Origin: Phycisphaeraceae bacterium
GTDB taxonomy: Bacteria; Planctomycetota; Phycisphaerae; Phycisphaerales; Phycisphaeraceae
Direction of reading: 5' to 3'
Assembly: GCA_020849625.1 (NCBI GenBank)
Contig: JADLFV010000084.1
Location: forward strand, 1-64,000
Length of the DNA stretch: 64,000 nucleotides
In this document: positions 39,711-46,564 of the stretch, one piece after another
How the letters are laid out: every line of letters begins with the position of its first letter
Numbering within the stretch: position 1 is the first letter of the stretch
Made by a program: the position numbers and the translations under genes
The notes under the pieces: generated by a model
Database searches by the model: none
What the model was told of the DNA's origin: nothing
What the model saw: only the letters and a program-made list of their open reading frames with translations

Positions 39711-39767
39711 GAGCCGGACTCTGTGAGTCCGGTTTTCCGGGGGCCGGGAACACAGTTCCCGGCTCTG
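39711..39767. repeat. ACTCTGTGAGT-type repeat before the kinase gene
   Basis: Two hairpins, GAGCCGGACTCTGTGAGTCCGG and CCGGGAACACAGTTCCCGGCTC, fill almost the whole gap between shell gene 2 and the kinase. Other members are at 43513-43630 (inside a gene) and 46269-46332. Confidence 0.9.
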
Positions 39768-39779
39768 ATATGGAATCCC

Positions 39780-40961
39780 ATGATCGTGCTCGTGGCCAAC
39801 CTCGGCTCGACCAGCTTCAAATACAAGCTGTTCGACCTCGACGCTCAAAGCCAGCAGGTGCTGGCCCGCGGTGACGCTGATCGCATCGGCTTGGGCGACA
39901 GCCGCTGGTCCATCACCGCGCCGCAGGGCGAAGGCTCCGGCAAGCGCGATCTTGCGGACCACGGTCAGGCCATCGACCTGCACCTGGAGCAGCTTGGCAA
40001 GCTTGGCGTCGAGCAGGCGAGTCGTCTGGAAGCCATCGGCTTCAAGGCCGTGCACGGCGGCCCGATCAGCGGGGCGGTGCGCGTGGACGACGAAGTGATT
40101 GCCGTGATGGAACGTTTTGCAGATCTGGCTCCCGCGCATAATCCGCCCTACATCGCGGCCATGCGATCTTTCCATGAGAAACTTCCGGGGGTTCCGCAGG
40201 TTGCGGCGTTTGAGACGGCTTTTCACCAGAGCATTCCCCTGGCACGACAGGTCTATGGCACGCCGTACGAGTGGATCGACATGGGTGTGCGCCGTTATGG
40301 CTTCCACGGCGCGTCCAACACCTACATCGCCCGCCGCATGAAGCAGATCGATCCCGATTCGGGCCGCATCATCAACCTGCACCTGGGCGGCTCCAGCTCC
40401 GTCTGCGCCATCCGCGACGGAAAAAGCTGCGCCAACTCTTTCGGCACCACGGCCCAGTCGGGTCTGTTTCACGCCAGCCGCGTGGGCGACTTCGATGCCT
40501 TCGCCATGCTCATGCTGCAGAAGCACGGGCTCAGCCAGCAGGACATATTCAGGAAGCTCGCCAGCGGTGGGGGACTGGCCGGCCTCAGCGGCGTGAGCCC
40601 CGACATGCGACTGGTGAAGCAGGCGGCTGCGCAGGGCAACGCCCACGCCCAGTTGGCCATCGACGCTTTCATCGAGGCGATTCGCCACTACCTGGGGGCC
40701 TACCTTGTGGTGCTGGGAGGCGTCGATGCCATCACCTTCACCGGCGGCATCGGTCAGCACGACTGGCAACTGCGTCAGGCGGTGCTGGCGGACCTGGATT
40801 TCCTGGGCTTGCAACTGGATCAGAAGAAAAACGAATCGGCCCCCGGCAATGGGGAATCGTGCATCAGCGGGTCAGATAGCAACGTGAACGTCTGGGTGCT
40901 GCCGACCGACGAGGAGTTGGTCGTCGCCCGCCAGACATTTGAGGTGATTACCAACAACTGA
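39780..40961 (+). CDS. Divergent acetate-kinase-family enzyme (acyl-phosphate kinase)
   Basis: Expected to make ATP from an acyl phosphate (lactyl or acetyl phosphate) released by PduL. The 393-residue protein starts at 39780 (MIVLVANLGSTSFKYKLF); the upstream frame is repeat DNA. The ASKHA fold blocks are present, but several active-site positions differ from characterised acetate kinases: FKAVHGG for HRVVHGG, FETAFHQ for FDTAFHQ, GFHGASN for GFHGTSH, and HLGGSSS for HLGNGAS. ASRVGDFD keeps the catalytic Arg, and PTDEELVVAR keeps the C-terminal Glu. Substrate choice may therefore differ from acetate. Confidence 0.85.
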   Translation: MIVLVANLGSTSFKYKLFDLDAQSQQVLARGDADRIGLGDSRWSITAPQGEGSGKRDLADHGQAIDLHLEQLGKLGVEQASRLEAIGFKAVHGGPISGAVRVDDEVIAVMERFADLAPAHNPPYIAAMRSFHEKLPGVPQVAAFETAFHQSIPLARQVYGTPYEWIDMGVRRYGFHGASNTYIARRMKQIDPDSGRIINLHLGGSSSVCAIRDGKSCANSFGTTAQSGLFHASRVGDFDAFAMLMLQKHGLSQQDIFRKLASGGGLAGLSGVSPDMRLVKQAAAQGNAHAQLAIDAFIEAIRHYLGAYLVVLGGVDAITFTGGIGQHDWQLRQAVLADLDFLGLQLDQKKNESAPGNGESCISGSDSNVNVWVLPTDEELVVARQTFEVITNN

Positions 40962-40990
40962 ATCAGCCATCCATTTACGGAGTTACGCAC

Positions 40991-41254
40991 ATGGCACAGC
41001 AATCCATCGGAACCATCGAGACCAAAGGCATCATCGCCTCGGTCGAAGCGCTGGACGCAGCGTTGAAGGCGGCCAACGTCACCTTCGTGCGCCAGGACAA
41101 AGTCGGCAGCGGCTTTGTGGCGATCACCGTCACCGGCGACGTCGCGGCGGTCAAGGCAGCCATCGACGCCGGCGCCGAGGCGGCCCGCCGCGTGGGCGAA
41201 GTCGTCTCGGTCAACGTCATCGCCCGCCCGCACGAGGACGTGGCGAAGCTGTAG
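40991..41254 (+). CDS. BMC-H shell protein 3 (hexamer)
   Basis: An 87-residue shell hexamer: [51 protein letters not shown]. The pore loop is KVGSG, the closest of the three to the PduA sequence. It starts 29 bases after the kinase gene with ACGGAG as ribosome site. It is more diverged from shell proteins 1 and 2 than they are from each other. Confidence 0.96.
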   Translation: MAQQSIGTIETKGIIASVEALDAALKAANVTFVRQDKVGSGFVAITVTGDVAAVKAAIDAGAEAARRVGEVVSVNVIARPHEDVAKL

Positions 41255-41256
41255 CA

Positions 41257-41315
41257 CATAGCCCCGGCCTTGGCCGGGGTTCCAGGCGCATCCCCAGCCA
41301 AGGCTGGGGCTATAT
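41257..41315. repeat. TAGCCCC-type paired hairpin in the BMC operon
   Basis: ATAGCCCCGGCCTTGGCCGGGG and CCCCAGCCAAGGCTGGGGCTAT form two hairpins with complementary outer arms. It is the same family as 17057-17108 and fills most of the gap before the first pentamer gene. Confidence 0.9.
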
Positions 41316-41337
41316 GCCAGGTGAAAGGAGCTTCAAC

Positions 41338-41688
41338 ATGTTCCTCGCCAGAGTCAAAGGCCACGTGGTGGCCACCGTGAAGGACAAGTCGGTCGGCGGC
41401 AGTAAGCTGCTGATCGTCGAGCCGCTGAAGGTTGACTACGAGCATGACAAACTCGCTGCGACGCCGGAAAATGGAAATTCCGGGGGCGGACGGTTCGGCG
41501 TCACCGGACGGGCCATCGTGGCCATGGACATGATCGGCGCAGGCATCGATCAGTTGGTGCTGGTGACACAGGGCTCCAGCGCCCGCATGGCTGAGGGCTG
41601 CAACAAGATTCCCACCGACGCGGTGATCATCGGCATCGTCGATGAAGCGGTCGTCGGTTCCAAGAAAATCTATGACGGCAAGTCATGA
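41338..41688 (+). CDS. BMC-P shell protein 1 (EutN/CcmL pentamer)
   Basis: A 116-residue vertex protein: MFLARVKGHVVATVKDKSVG, GSKLLIVEPL, AGIDQLVLVTQGSSARMAEG, VIIGIVDEAVVGSKKIYDG. The ATG at 41338 follows AAAGGAGC; the frame is open from 41314. It is longer than the other two pentamers because of a loop containing ATPENGNSGGGRFG, encoded around a TTCCGGGGG string. The stop overlaps the aldehyde dehydrogenase start by four bases (ATGA). Confidence 0.95.
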   Translation: MFLARVKGHVVATVKDKSVGGSKLLIVEPLKVDYEHDKLAATPENGNSGGGRFGVTGRAIVAMDMIGAGIDQLVLVTQGSSARMAEGCNKIPTDAVIIGIVDEAVVGSKKIYDGKS

Positions 41689-43100
41689 ATCAGCAACTGT
41701 TGGTTGACAACGTGGTGCAAGAGGTGCTTCGCCGGCTGGCGATGAATCAATCGTCATCGCAACCGCCGCAGGCGAAGCTATCGGACGGTTCGGGCTTATT
41801 CCCGGATGCCGACTCGGCGGTCGCGGCCGCGACGCGCTCGCAGAAACAACTGGCGGCCAAAGACCTGAACGTGCGCGACGGCATCTGCAAGCTCATCAAG
41901 CAGATGGCCAAGCAGAACGCCGACGCCTGGGGCCGCATGGAATATGCCGAGACGAAAGTCGGCCGACTCGAGCACAAGGCTGCCAAGCTGGAGTTGCTGG
42001 AGAAGGTGCCCGGCGTGGAGTTCCTGCGCACGACGGCTCACAGCGGCAGTGCCGGCATCGGGTTGGATGAAGGTGCGCCGTGGGGCGTGATCGGCGTCAT
42101 CACACCGGTGACTCACTCCGTGCCCACGGTCAGCGCCAACGCCATCAACATGATCGCGGCCGGCAACGCCATGGTCATCAACGCCCATCCTTCCGGCGCC
42201 AACTGCCTGGCCACCGCGGTCGAAGCGTACAACCGGGCCATCAAGGACAAGTTCGGCATCGACCCGCTGATGTGCGTGATTCATCCGCCGACGCTGCGCA
42301 CGGCTGAAGCGGTTTTTCAGCATCCCGACATTCCGCTGCTGGTGGCGACCGGCGGCCCGGCTGTGGCGCGGGCGGCCGCCAAGCAACCCAAACGGGCGAT
42401 TGTGGCCGGACCGGGCAATCCGCCGGTGGTCGTCGATGAGACGGCCGACCTGGATCGGGCGGCATACTCCATCATTTTCGGCGGCGGCTTCGACAACAAC
42501 CTGCTGTGCATCGGCGAAAAGGAAGTGTTCGTCGTCGAGTCGGTGTTCGACCGCATGATGGATGCGATGAAGCGGGCCGGCGCGGTGCGGCTGGATGCCG
42601 GGCAGATCGCGCGGCTGACCGAGCAGGCGCTGACCAAACACGGCGAACACTGGGTGGCTCAGAAGGATTTCGTGGGCAAGAATCCCAGCGTGCTGGCCAA
42701 GGCGGTGGGGATGAGCATCGACGACAAAGTCGAGTTGCTTTTCGGTGAAACGCCGGCCGAGCATCCATTTGTCACGGCCGAGCAGATGATGCCGTTCATG
42801 CCCTTCGTGCGCTGCCGCGATTTCGATCAGGCCCTGGCGATGGCGCTGAAGTACGAGCACGGCTTCCAACACACCGCCCTGATCCACTCCAACAACTTCA
42901 AGAACATCACCCGCATGGGGCAAGCGATGAACACCACGATCTTTGTCGTCAACGGCCCCTGCACCGCGGGCCTGGGCATCGAGGGCGAAGGCTATCCCAG
43001 TTACTCGATCGCCACGCCCAGCGGTGAAGGCATTACCAACCCCTTGACCTTTACGCGCTTCCGCCGCATGAGCATCAGCGGGGCGCTGCGCATGGTGTAG
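41685..43100 (+). CDS. CoA-acylating aldehyde dehydrogenase (PduP-like)
   Basis: Oxidises an aldehyde, expected to be lactaldehyde, to its CoA ester with NAD+ in the microcompartment lumen. The 471 residues begin with an amphipathic helix (about 3-19, QQLLVDNVVQEVLRRLA) and a Ser/Gln/Pro linker, a cargo-targeting arrangement. The catalytic domain shows ETKVGRLEHKAAK, GVIGVITPVTHSVPTVSANA and NNLLCIGEKEV with the active Cys at 275. It is coupled to the pentamer gene before it. NADH must be reoxidised by an enzyme not encoded here. Confidence 0.95.
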   Translation: MNQQLLVDNVVQEVLRRLAMNQSSSQPPQAKLSDGSGLFPDADSAVAAATRSQKQLAAKDLNVRDGICKLIKQMAKQNADAWGRMEYAETKVGRLEHKAAKLELLEKVPGVEFLRTTAHSGSAGIGLDEGAPWGVIGVITPVTHSVPTVSANAINMIAAGNAMVINAHPSGANCLATAVEAYNRAIKDKFGIDPLMCVIHPPTLRTAEAVFQHPDIPLLVATGGPAVARAAAKQPKRAIVAGPGNPPVVVDETADLDRAAYSIIFGGGFDNNLLCIGEKEVFVVESVFDRMMDAMKRAGAVRLDAGQIARLTEQALTKHGEHWVAQKDFVGKNPSVLAKAVGMSIDDKVELLFGETPAEHPFVTAEQMMPFMPFVRCRDFDQALAMALKYEHGFQHTALIHSNNFKNITRMGQAMNTTIFVVNGPCTAGLGIEGEGYPSYSIATPSGEGITNPLTFTRFRRMSISGALRMV

Positions 43101-43128
43101 TGGAGTTGATCGAGGGCCACAGATTGTC

Positions 43129-43168
43129 GGCCCTCACCCCGGCTCTCTCCCAGGGGGAGAGGGAGTAA
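43129..43168. repeat. CCCTCTCCC-type repeat in the BMC operon
   Basis: CCCTCACCCCGGCTCTCTCC and its partner GGGGGAGAGGG occupy the gap between the aldehyde dehydrogenase and second pentamer genes. Confidence 0.85.
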
Positions 43169-43186
43169 GACAGGAACGCGATTTTT

Positions 43187-43456
43187 ATGCAGCTTGCACG
43201 CATCATCGGCCGCGCCACCAGCACCGTGAAGCACCGCTCGCTCAGCGGCGCCAAGCTGCTGATCGCACAGACGGTCAGTGTGGATCGCAAGCTCGAAGGC
43301 GATCCCCTGCTGGTGGTCGATCGACTCGGCGCCGGCCACGGCGACCTGGTGCTGATCACCAGTGATGGCCTTGGATTGCGGCAACTGCTCAACGACGACA
43401 ACAGCCCGGCCCGATGGTGGACGCTGGGCATCGTGGACCACGCGGAAATTGCATGA
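43187..43456 (+). CDS. BMC-P shell protein 2 (EutN/CcmL pentamer)
   Basis: An 89-residue vertex protein: MQLARIIGRATSTVKHRSLS, GAKLLIAQTVSVDRKLEG, VVDRLGAGHGDLVLITSDG and WTLGIVDHAEIA. Its stop overlaps the start of the RpiB-like gene by four bases. The final NDDNSPARWWTLGIVDH is the usual assembly segment. Confidence 0.95.
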   Translation: MQLARIIGRATSTVKHRSLSGAKLLIAQTVSVDRKLEGDPLLVVDRLGAGHGDLVLITSDGLGLRQLLNDDNSPARWWTLGIVDHAEIA

Positions 43457-44265
43457 GCCAGATTGATCCCCAACTCGTGCAGCGAATCGCCGACGAGGTG
43501 ATGCGGGCGATGACCGGACTCACAGAGTCCGGCTCGGTCAAGCCGGGTTCCCCCGAATCACGGATGGGTATGTGTCAGGCTGCGCCGTCGTCCTGCTCGA
43601 CTTCATCCGGCCTCGCAGAGTCCGGCTCGGATGGCCGCCGCGCCAAGCCGAACCTCAGCGGATTCGTCACCGCCAACCAGTTGGAAGATGCGCTGAACGC
43701 TGCCAAGGGCGGATCGGTGACGCTGGCTGCTGACGCGAAACTGACGCCGCTGGCTCAGGATCTGGTGCGCAAGTTCGCCAAGCGCGTGCGGCGGGAGGGC
43801 GTGTCGGAAGATTCAACGGACATCGGCCAGATCGTGGGCGGGTTGCCCTGGATGTGGTGGACCTGCGGCAGTTGCCAGGCGGTGCAGCGGGTGGTGGAGG
43901 AGCGGCGATCGCGCCTGCTTCCGTGCATTGCGCCGCGGCAGGGACGCATGATCGCCCGAGCGGTGCGCGACATCGACGCCGCGGTAGCTGAGGGGCGAGC
44001 GGCCGGTGGTTTGATGTTCGTCACCAAAGCGGCGCGGGCGATGTGTCTGGCCAATCGTCGCCGGGCGCTGCGGGCGATCCTGGGGCATTGCGATGACGCT
44101 GTCAGCGAAGGGATTGCCGAGGTCGGCGCGAATCTGCTGGTGCTGGAGTTTCCGTTTAACGATTACGCACAGATGGCCCGCCGGGTGGACCTGATGCTGG
44201 CAATCGCGCCGGGTGTGCCGGCCGAGATGCGTTCGCTGCTGGCGACGACGGAAGGGGTGGTCTGA
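43453..44265 (+). CDS. RpiB-like protein of the BMC operon, function unknown
   Basis: A 270-residue protein. Residues 3-20 (QIDPQLVQRIADEVMRAM) form an amphipathic helix like those on known cargo. Residues about 21-66 are largely encoded by two ACTCACAGAGT-type repeats, so this linker is repeat-derived. From about 120 the protein reads LPWMWWTCGSCQAVQRVVEE and then AARAMCLANRRRALRAILGH..GANLLVLE, which follows the ANK-GIRA...NANVL order of RpiB/LacAB sugar-phosphate isomerases, but their catalytic residues are not kept. It is coupled at both ends to pentamer genes. Lumenal isomerase-like or structural roles are both possible. Confidence 0.75.
   Translation: MSQIDPQLVQRIADEVMRAMTGLTESGSVKPGSPESRMGMCQAAPSSCSTSSGLAESGSDGRRAKPNLSGFVTANQLEDALNAAKGGSVTLAADAKLTPLAQDLVRKFAKRVRREGVSEDSTDIGQIVGGLPWMWWTCGSCQAVQRVVEERRSRLLPCIAPRQGRMIARAVRDIDAAVAEGRAAGGLMFVTKAARAMCLANRRRALRAILGHCDDAVSEGIAEVGANLLVLEFPFNDYAQMARRVDLMLAIAPGVPAEMRSLLATTEGVV
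43513..43630. repeat. ACTCTGTGAGT-type repeats inside the RpiB-like gene
   Basis: CCGGACTCACAGAGTCCGGCTC (about 43514-43535) and a variant CCGGCCTCGCAGAGTCCGGCTC (about 43607-43628) are read in frame as GLTESGS and GLAESGS. Between them lies GCCGGGTTCCCCCGAATC, like part of the 39711 copy. Confidence 0.88.
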
Positions 44266-44573
44266 TGCGCATCGGACGTGTGACAGGTCAGGTGACGCTC
44301 GGGCGCAAGCTGGCGGAACTGCCGGCAGCGAGTCTGCTGGTTGTCGAAGCGCTGGATGTGACTGCCCTGCTGGGCCACGACCAGGGCGCCCATCGGGCCA
44401 AGGCGGACTCGCAGTCGCTGGTGGTGCTCGATCAACTGGGTGCGGCTGTCGGCCAACTGATCGCGGTCAGTGAAGGACGCGAGGCAACCATGCCGTTTTA
44501 TCCGCAGCGCGTGCCGATCGATGGCTATTGTGCGGCGATTCTTGATCAAATCGAGGTGGAGGTTCCGTCATGA
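44265..44573 (+). CDS. BMC-P shell protein 3 (EutN/CcmL pentamer)
   Basis: A 102-residue vertex protein: MRIGRVTGQVTLGRKLAELP, GASLLVVEALDV-type ASLLVVEALDVTALLGH, SLVVLDQLGAAVGQLIAVSE and VPIDGYCAAILDQIEVE. Its start overlaps the previous stop by one base (TGATG) and its stop overlaps the aldolase start by four, so translation is coupled on both sides. Confidence 0.93.
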   Translation: MRIGRVTGQVTLGRKLAELPAASLLVVEALDVTALLGHDQGAHRAKADSQSLVVLDQLGAAVGQLIAVSEGREATMPFYPQRVPIDGYCAAILDQIEVEVPS

Positions 44574-45430
44574 CCCACACACCGATCTGGCAACTGAAGA
44601 AACAGATGTGCGAAATCGGCAGCAACATCTGGCAGCGCGGCTTCTGTGCCGGCAACGAAGGCAATCACTCCGTGCGCATCAGCGACGATCGCGTGCTATG
44701 CACTCCGACCGGCGTGTCCAAGGGTTTCCTCAAGCCCGAAGACATCTGCGTGGTCGATATGGACGGCAAGCAGGTCGAAGCCAATCCCGCCGGGCGCAAG
44801 CGCACCAGTGAAGTGCTCGTACATCTGGCGATCTACAAGCAGCTTCCGAACACAAAAGCGGTGATCCACTCGCATCCGCCGCACGCGGTGGCGTTCTGTC
44901 TGGCGGGCATGCCGCTGCCGGAAGGCATTCATCCGGAAGCGGAGGTGTTCCTCGGCCGCACCGTGTTTGCGCCTTACGCCACACCCGGTGGCCCGGACTT
45001 GCCCAACAGTTTCCTGGGCAAGATCACCGAGCAGACCAACACGATTCTGATGGCCAACCACGGCTCGGTCAGCCTGGGCAAAGACCTGACCGAAGCCTAC
45101 TACCGCCTGGAAATCCTCGACAACTACGCCAAGCAGCTCATCCTCGCCCGCCAACTGGGCAAGGTGAACGTGCTCAAGAACGACCAGATGGTCGAGCTGC
45201 TGCAACTCAAGCAGGCGTTCGGTTTCCCCGATGACCGGCTCAGTTGCGCGGCCGACGGCTGCGTGGGGCAGGACAACCGCGTGTTCCTGGCGAGCTTCGG
45301 CATCACGCCCATGTCCGCTCGTTGCGACGGCCCCGGCGGGCTGGTCAGCAGCACCAGTGGACACGATGATGACGACTTTGAAAAGATGGTCCAGACCATC
45401 ACCGATCAGATCATGGCTGCCTCAAATTGA
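44570..45430 (+). CDS. Class II aldolase (fuculose/rhamnulose-1-phosphate type)
   Basis: Zinc-dependent aldolase expected to split a 6-deoxyketose 1-phosphate into DHAP and L-lactaldehyde, the aldehyde the shell retains. In 286 residues: substrate site GNEGNHSVRIS (about 27-37), zinc ligands in VIHSHPPHAVAF (about 98-109) and LMANHGSVSLG. The C-terminus (about 268-285, DDDDFEKMVQTITDQIMAAS) is an acidic linker and amphipathic helix, a C-terminal encapsulation peptide. It is the last structural gene. Rhamnulose versus fuculose specificity cannot be read by eye. Confidence 0.93.
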   Translation: MTHTPIWQLKKQMCEIGSNIWQRGFCAGNEGNHSVRISDDRVLCTPTGVSKGFLKPEDICVVDMDGKQVEANPAGRKRTSEVLVHLAIYKQLPNTKAVIHSHPPHAVAFCLAGMPLPEGIHPEAEVFLGRTVFAPYATPGGPDLPNSFLGKITEQTNTILMANHGSVSLGKDLTEAYYRLEILDNYAKQLILARQLGKVNVLKNDQMVELLQLKQAFGFPDDRLSCAADGCVGQDNRVFLASFGITPMSARCDGPGGLVSSTSGHDDDDFEKMVQTITDQIMAASN

Positions 45431-45468
45431 CTCCCTCTCCCCACGGGAGAGGGCTGGGGTGAGGGCCG
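45430..45468. repeat. CCCTCTCCC-type repeat before the DeoR gene
   Basis: CTCCCTCTCCCCACGGGAGAGGG followed by GGGGTGAGGG fills the gap between the aldolase and regulator genes. Confidence 0.88.
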
Positions 45469-45487
45469 ATGAACGGGACGTGATTCG

Positions 45488-46264
45488 ATGTTGATCGTCG
45501 AACGACACAACCAGTTGCTCAATGTGCTCAAGCAGCGCGGTTCGGCTGGTCTCGATGAACTGGCCCGGATGTTCGACGTCAGCGTCTCGACCATTCGCCG
45601 CGACGTCGATACACTCGAAGAACGTAAGCTGGTGCGGCGCACGCACGGCGGCGTGGTTTACGAAGGCAACGGCTTGGCTGAGCTTGCTCCTTCTTCCGGG
45701 GGCGGGGGTGGAGCGCTGGCTCAGCGCATGACCGAGCAGGTCGAGCAGAAGCAGATCATCGGCAGTTGCGCCGCGGCCTTGGTGCAGCCGCGCATGACGG
45801 TGTTGCTGGACGGCGGCTCGACCGTCATCTTCGCCGCACGGCAGATCACCACACGCCCGATCCAGGTGGTCACCAGTTCGCTGGCCGTGGCCCAGCACTT
45901 TGCCGACGACGACCAGGTGGAGCTGACGCTGATCGGCGGCACGCTCTATCCACGCACCGGCGTCATGGTGGGCCCGCTGGCGCGGCAGTGTGCGGGCGAC
46001 CTGTTTGCCGACCTGTGCTTCATCAGTCTGGCCGGGATCGACGAGGAAGCGGGCTACAACATCAACCTGGAATTGGCGCGGGTCGAGCGGGTGATGATCG
46101 AGCAGGCGGCCCACAAGGTGCTGCTGATGGATTCGAGCAAGTTCGGCCGTCGCTCGCTGGTGCGCGTCTGCGGCCTGGATGCCATCGACGCCATCCTGAC
46201 CGATGGCGGCATCGGCGCGGAATGGCGGTCGCGGCTCGGTGAAAAACTGGTGGTCGCAAAGTAG
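45488..46264 (+). CDS. DeoR-family transcriptional regulator of the BMC operon
   Basis: A 258-residue sugar-phosphate-sensing regulator. The N-terminal winged helix is at about 3-58 (RHNQLLNVLKQRGSAGLDEL, then VSTIRRDVDTLEERKLVRRTHGG-type recognition helix). The DeoR sensor domain follows from about 90 (LDGGSTVIFAARQIT; GGTLYPRTGVMVGPLA; MDSSKFGRRSLVRVCGLD). A Gly-rich stretch PSSGGGGGAL is encoded by a TTCCGGGGG string. Position at the operon end and the family suggest repression lifted by a deoxysugar phosphate. Confidence 0.93.
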   Translation: MLIVERHNQLLNVLKQRGSAGLDELARMFDVSVSTIRRDVDTLEERKLVRRTHGGVVYEGNGLAELAPSSGGGGGALAQRMTEQVEQKQIIGSCAAALVQPRMTVLLDGGSTVIFAARQITTRPIQVVTSSLAVAQHFADDDQVELTLIGGTLYPRTGVMVGPLARQCAGDLFADLCFISLAGIDEEAGYNINLELARVERVMIEQAAHKVLLMDSSKFGRRSLVRVCGLDAIDAILTDGGIGAEWRSRLGEKLVVAK

Positions 46265-46268
46265 ACGC

Positions 46269-46332
46269 ACCGGACTCACAGAGTCCGGCTCTGTCCGTTG
46301 GCGTCATCCGAGCCGGACTCTGTGAGTCCGGT
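46269..46332. repeat. ACTCTGTGAGT-type repeat after the BMC operon
   Basis: CCGGACTCACAGAGTCCGGC and its inverse copy CCGGACTCTGTGAGTCCGG (each itself a hairpin) lie five bases after the DeoR stop. It may end the operon transcript, although no T-run follows. Confidence 0.88.
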
Positions 46333-46354
46333 GTGTTCGGCTTATCATGTTCCC

Positions 46355-46564
46355 ATGCTCTCGCGCCTGCTGATCGCGCTGGTTTACCTTTACCGATACA
46401 CCTTGGGGATGCTGCTGGTGGGCCGCTGCCGCTTTCAGCCGACGTGCAGCCAGTACATGATCGACGCCATCCGCAAGTACGGCCCGATCCGCGGCTCGTG
46501 GCGGGGCGTCAAACGACTTGGCCGCTGTCATCCCTTCGGCGGCAGCGGGTATGATCCTGCCTGA
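46355..46564 (+). CDS. yidD: Membrane protein insertion efficiency factor YidD
   Basis: A 69-residue small membrane-associated protein of the family that helps YidC insertion. The ATG at 46355 gives the family start MLSRLLIALVYLYRYTLGML. The diagnostic Cys-rich block CRFQPTCSQYMIDAIRKYG is at about 25-43, and LGRCHPFGGSGYDP closes the protein. The stop overlaps the next start (TGATG at 46562), so it is coupled to the YihY-like gene instead of the more common rnpA-yidC context. Confidence 0.95.
   Translation: MLSRLLIALVYLYRYTLGMLLVGRCRFQPTCSQYMIDAIRKYGPIRGSWRGVKRLGRCHPFGGSGYDPA

Noticed and set aside
38251-46264. Propanediol- or ethanolamine-type microcompartment
   Set aside because: There is no diol dehydratase, ammonia lyase, glycyl-radical enzyme, BMC-T protein or cobalamin gene; a class II aldolase is present instead.
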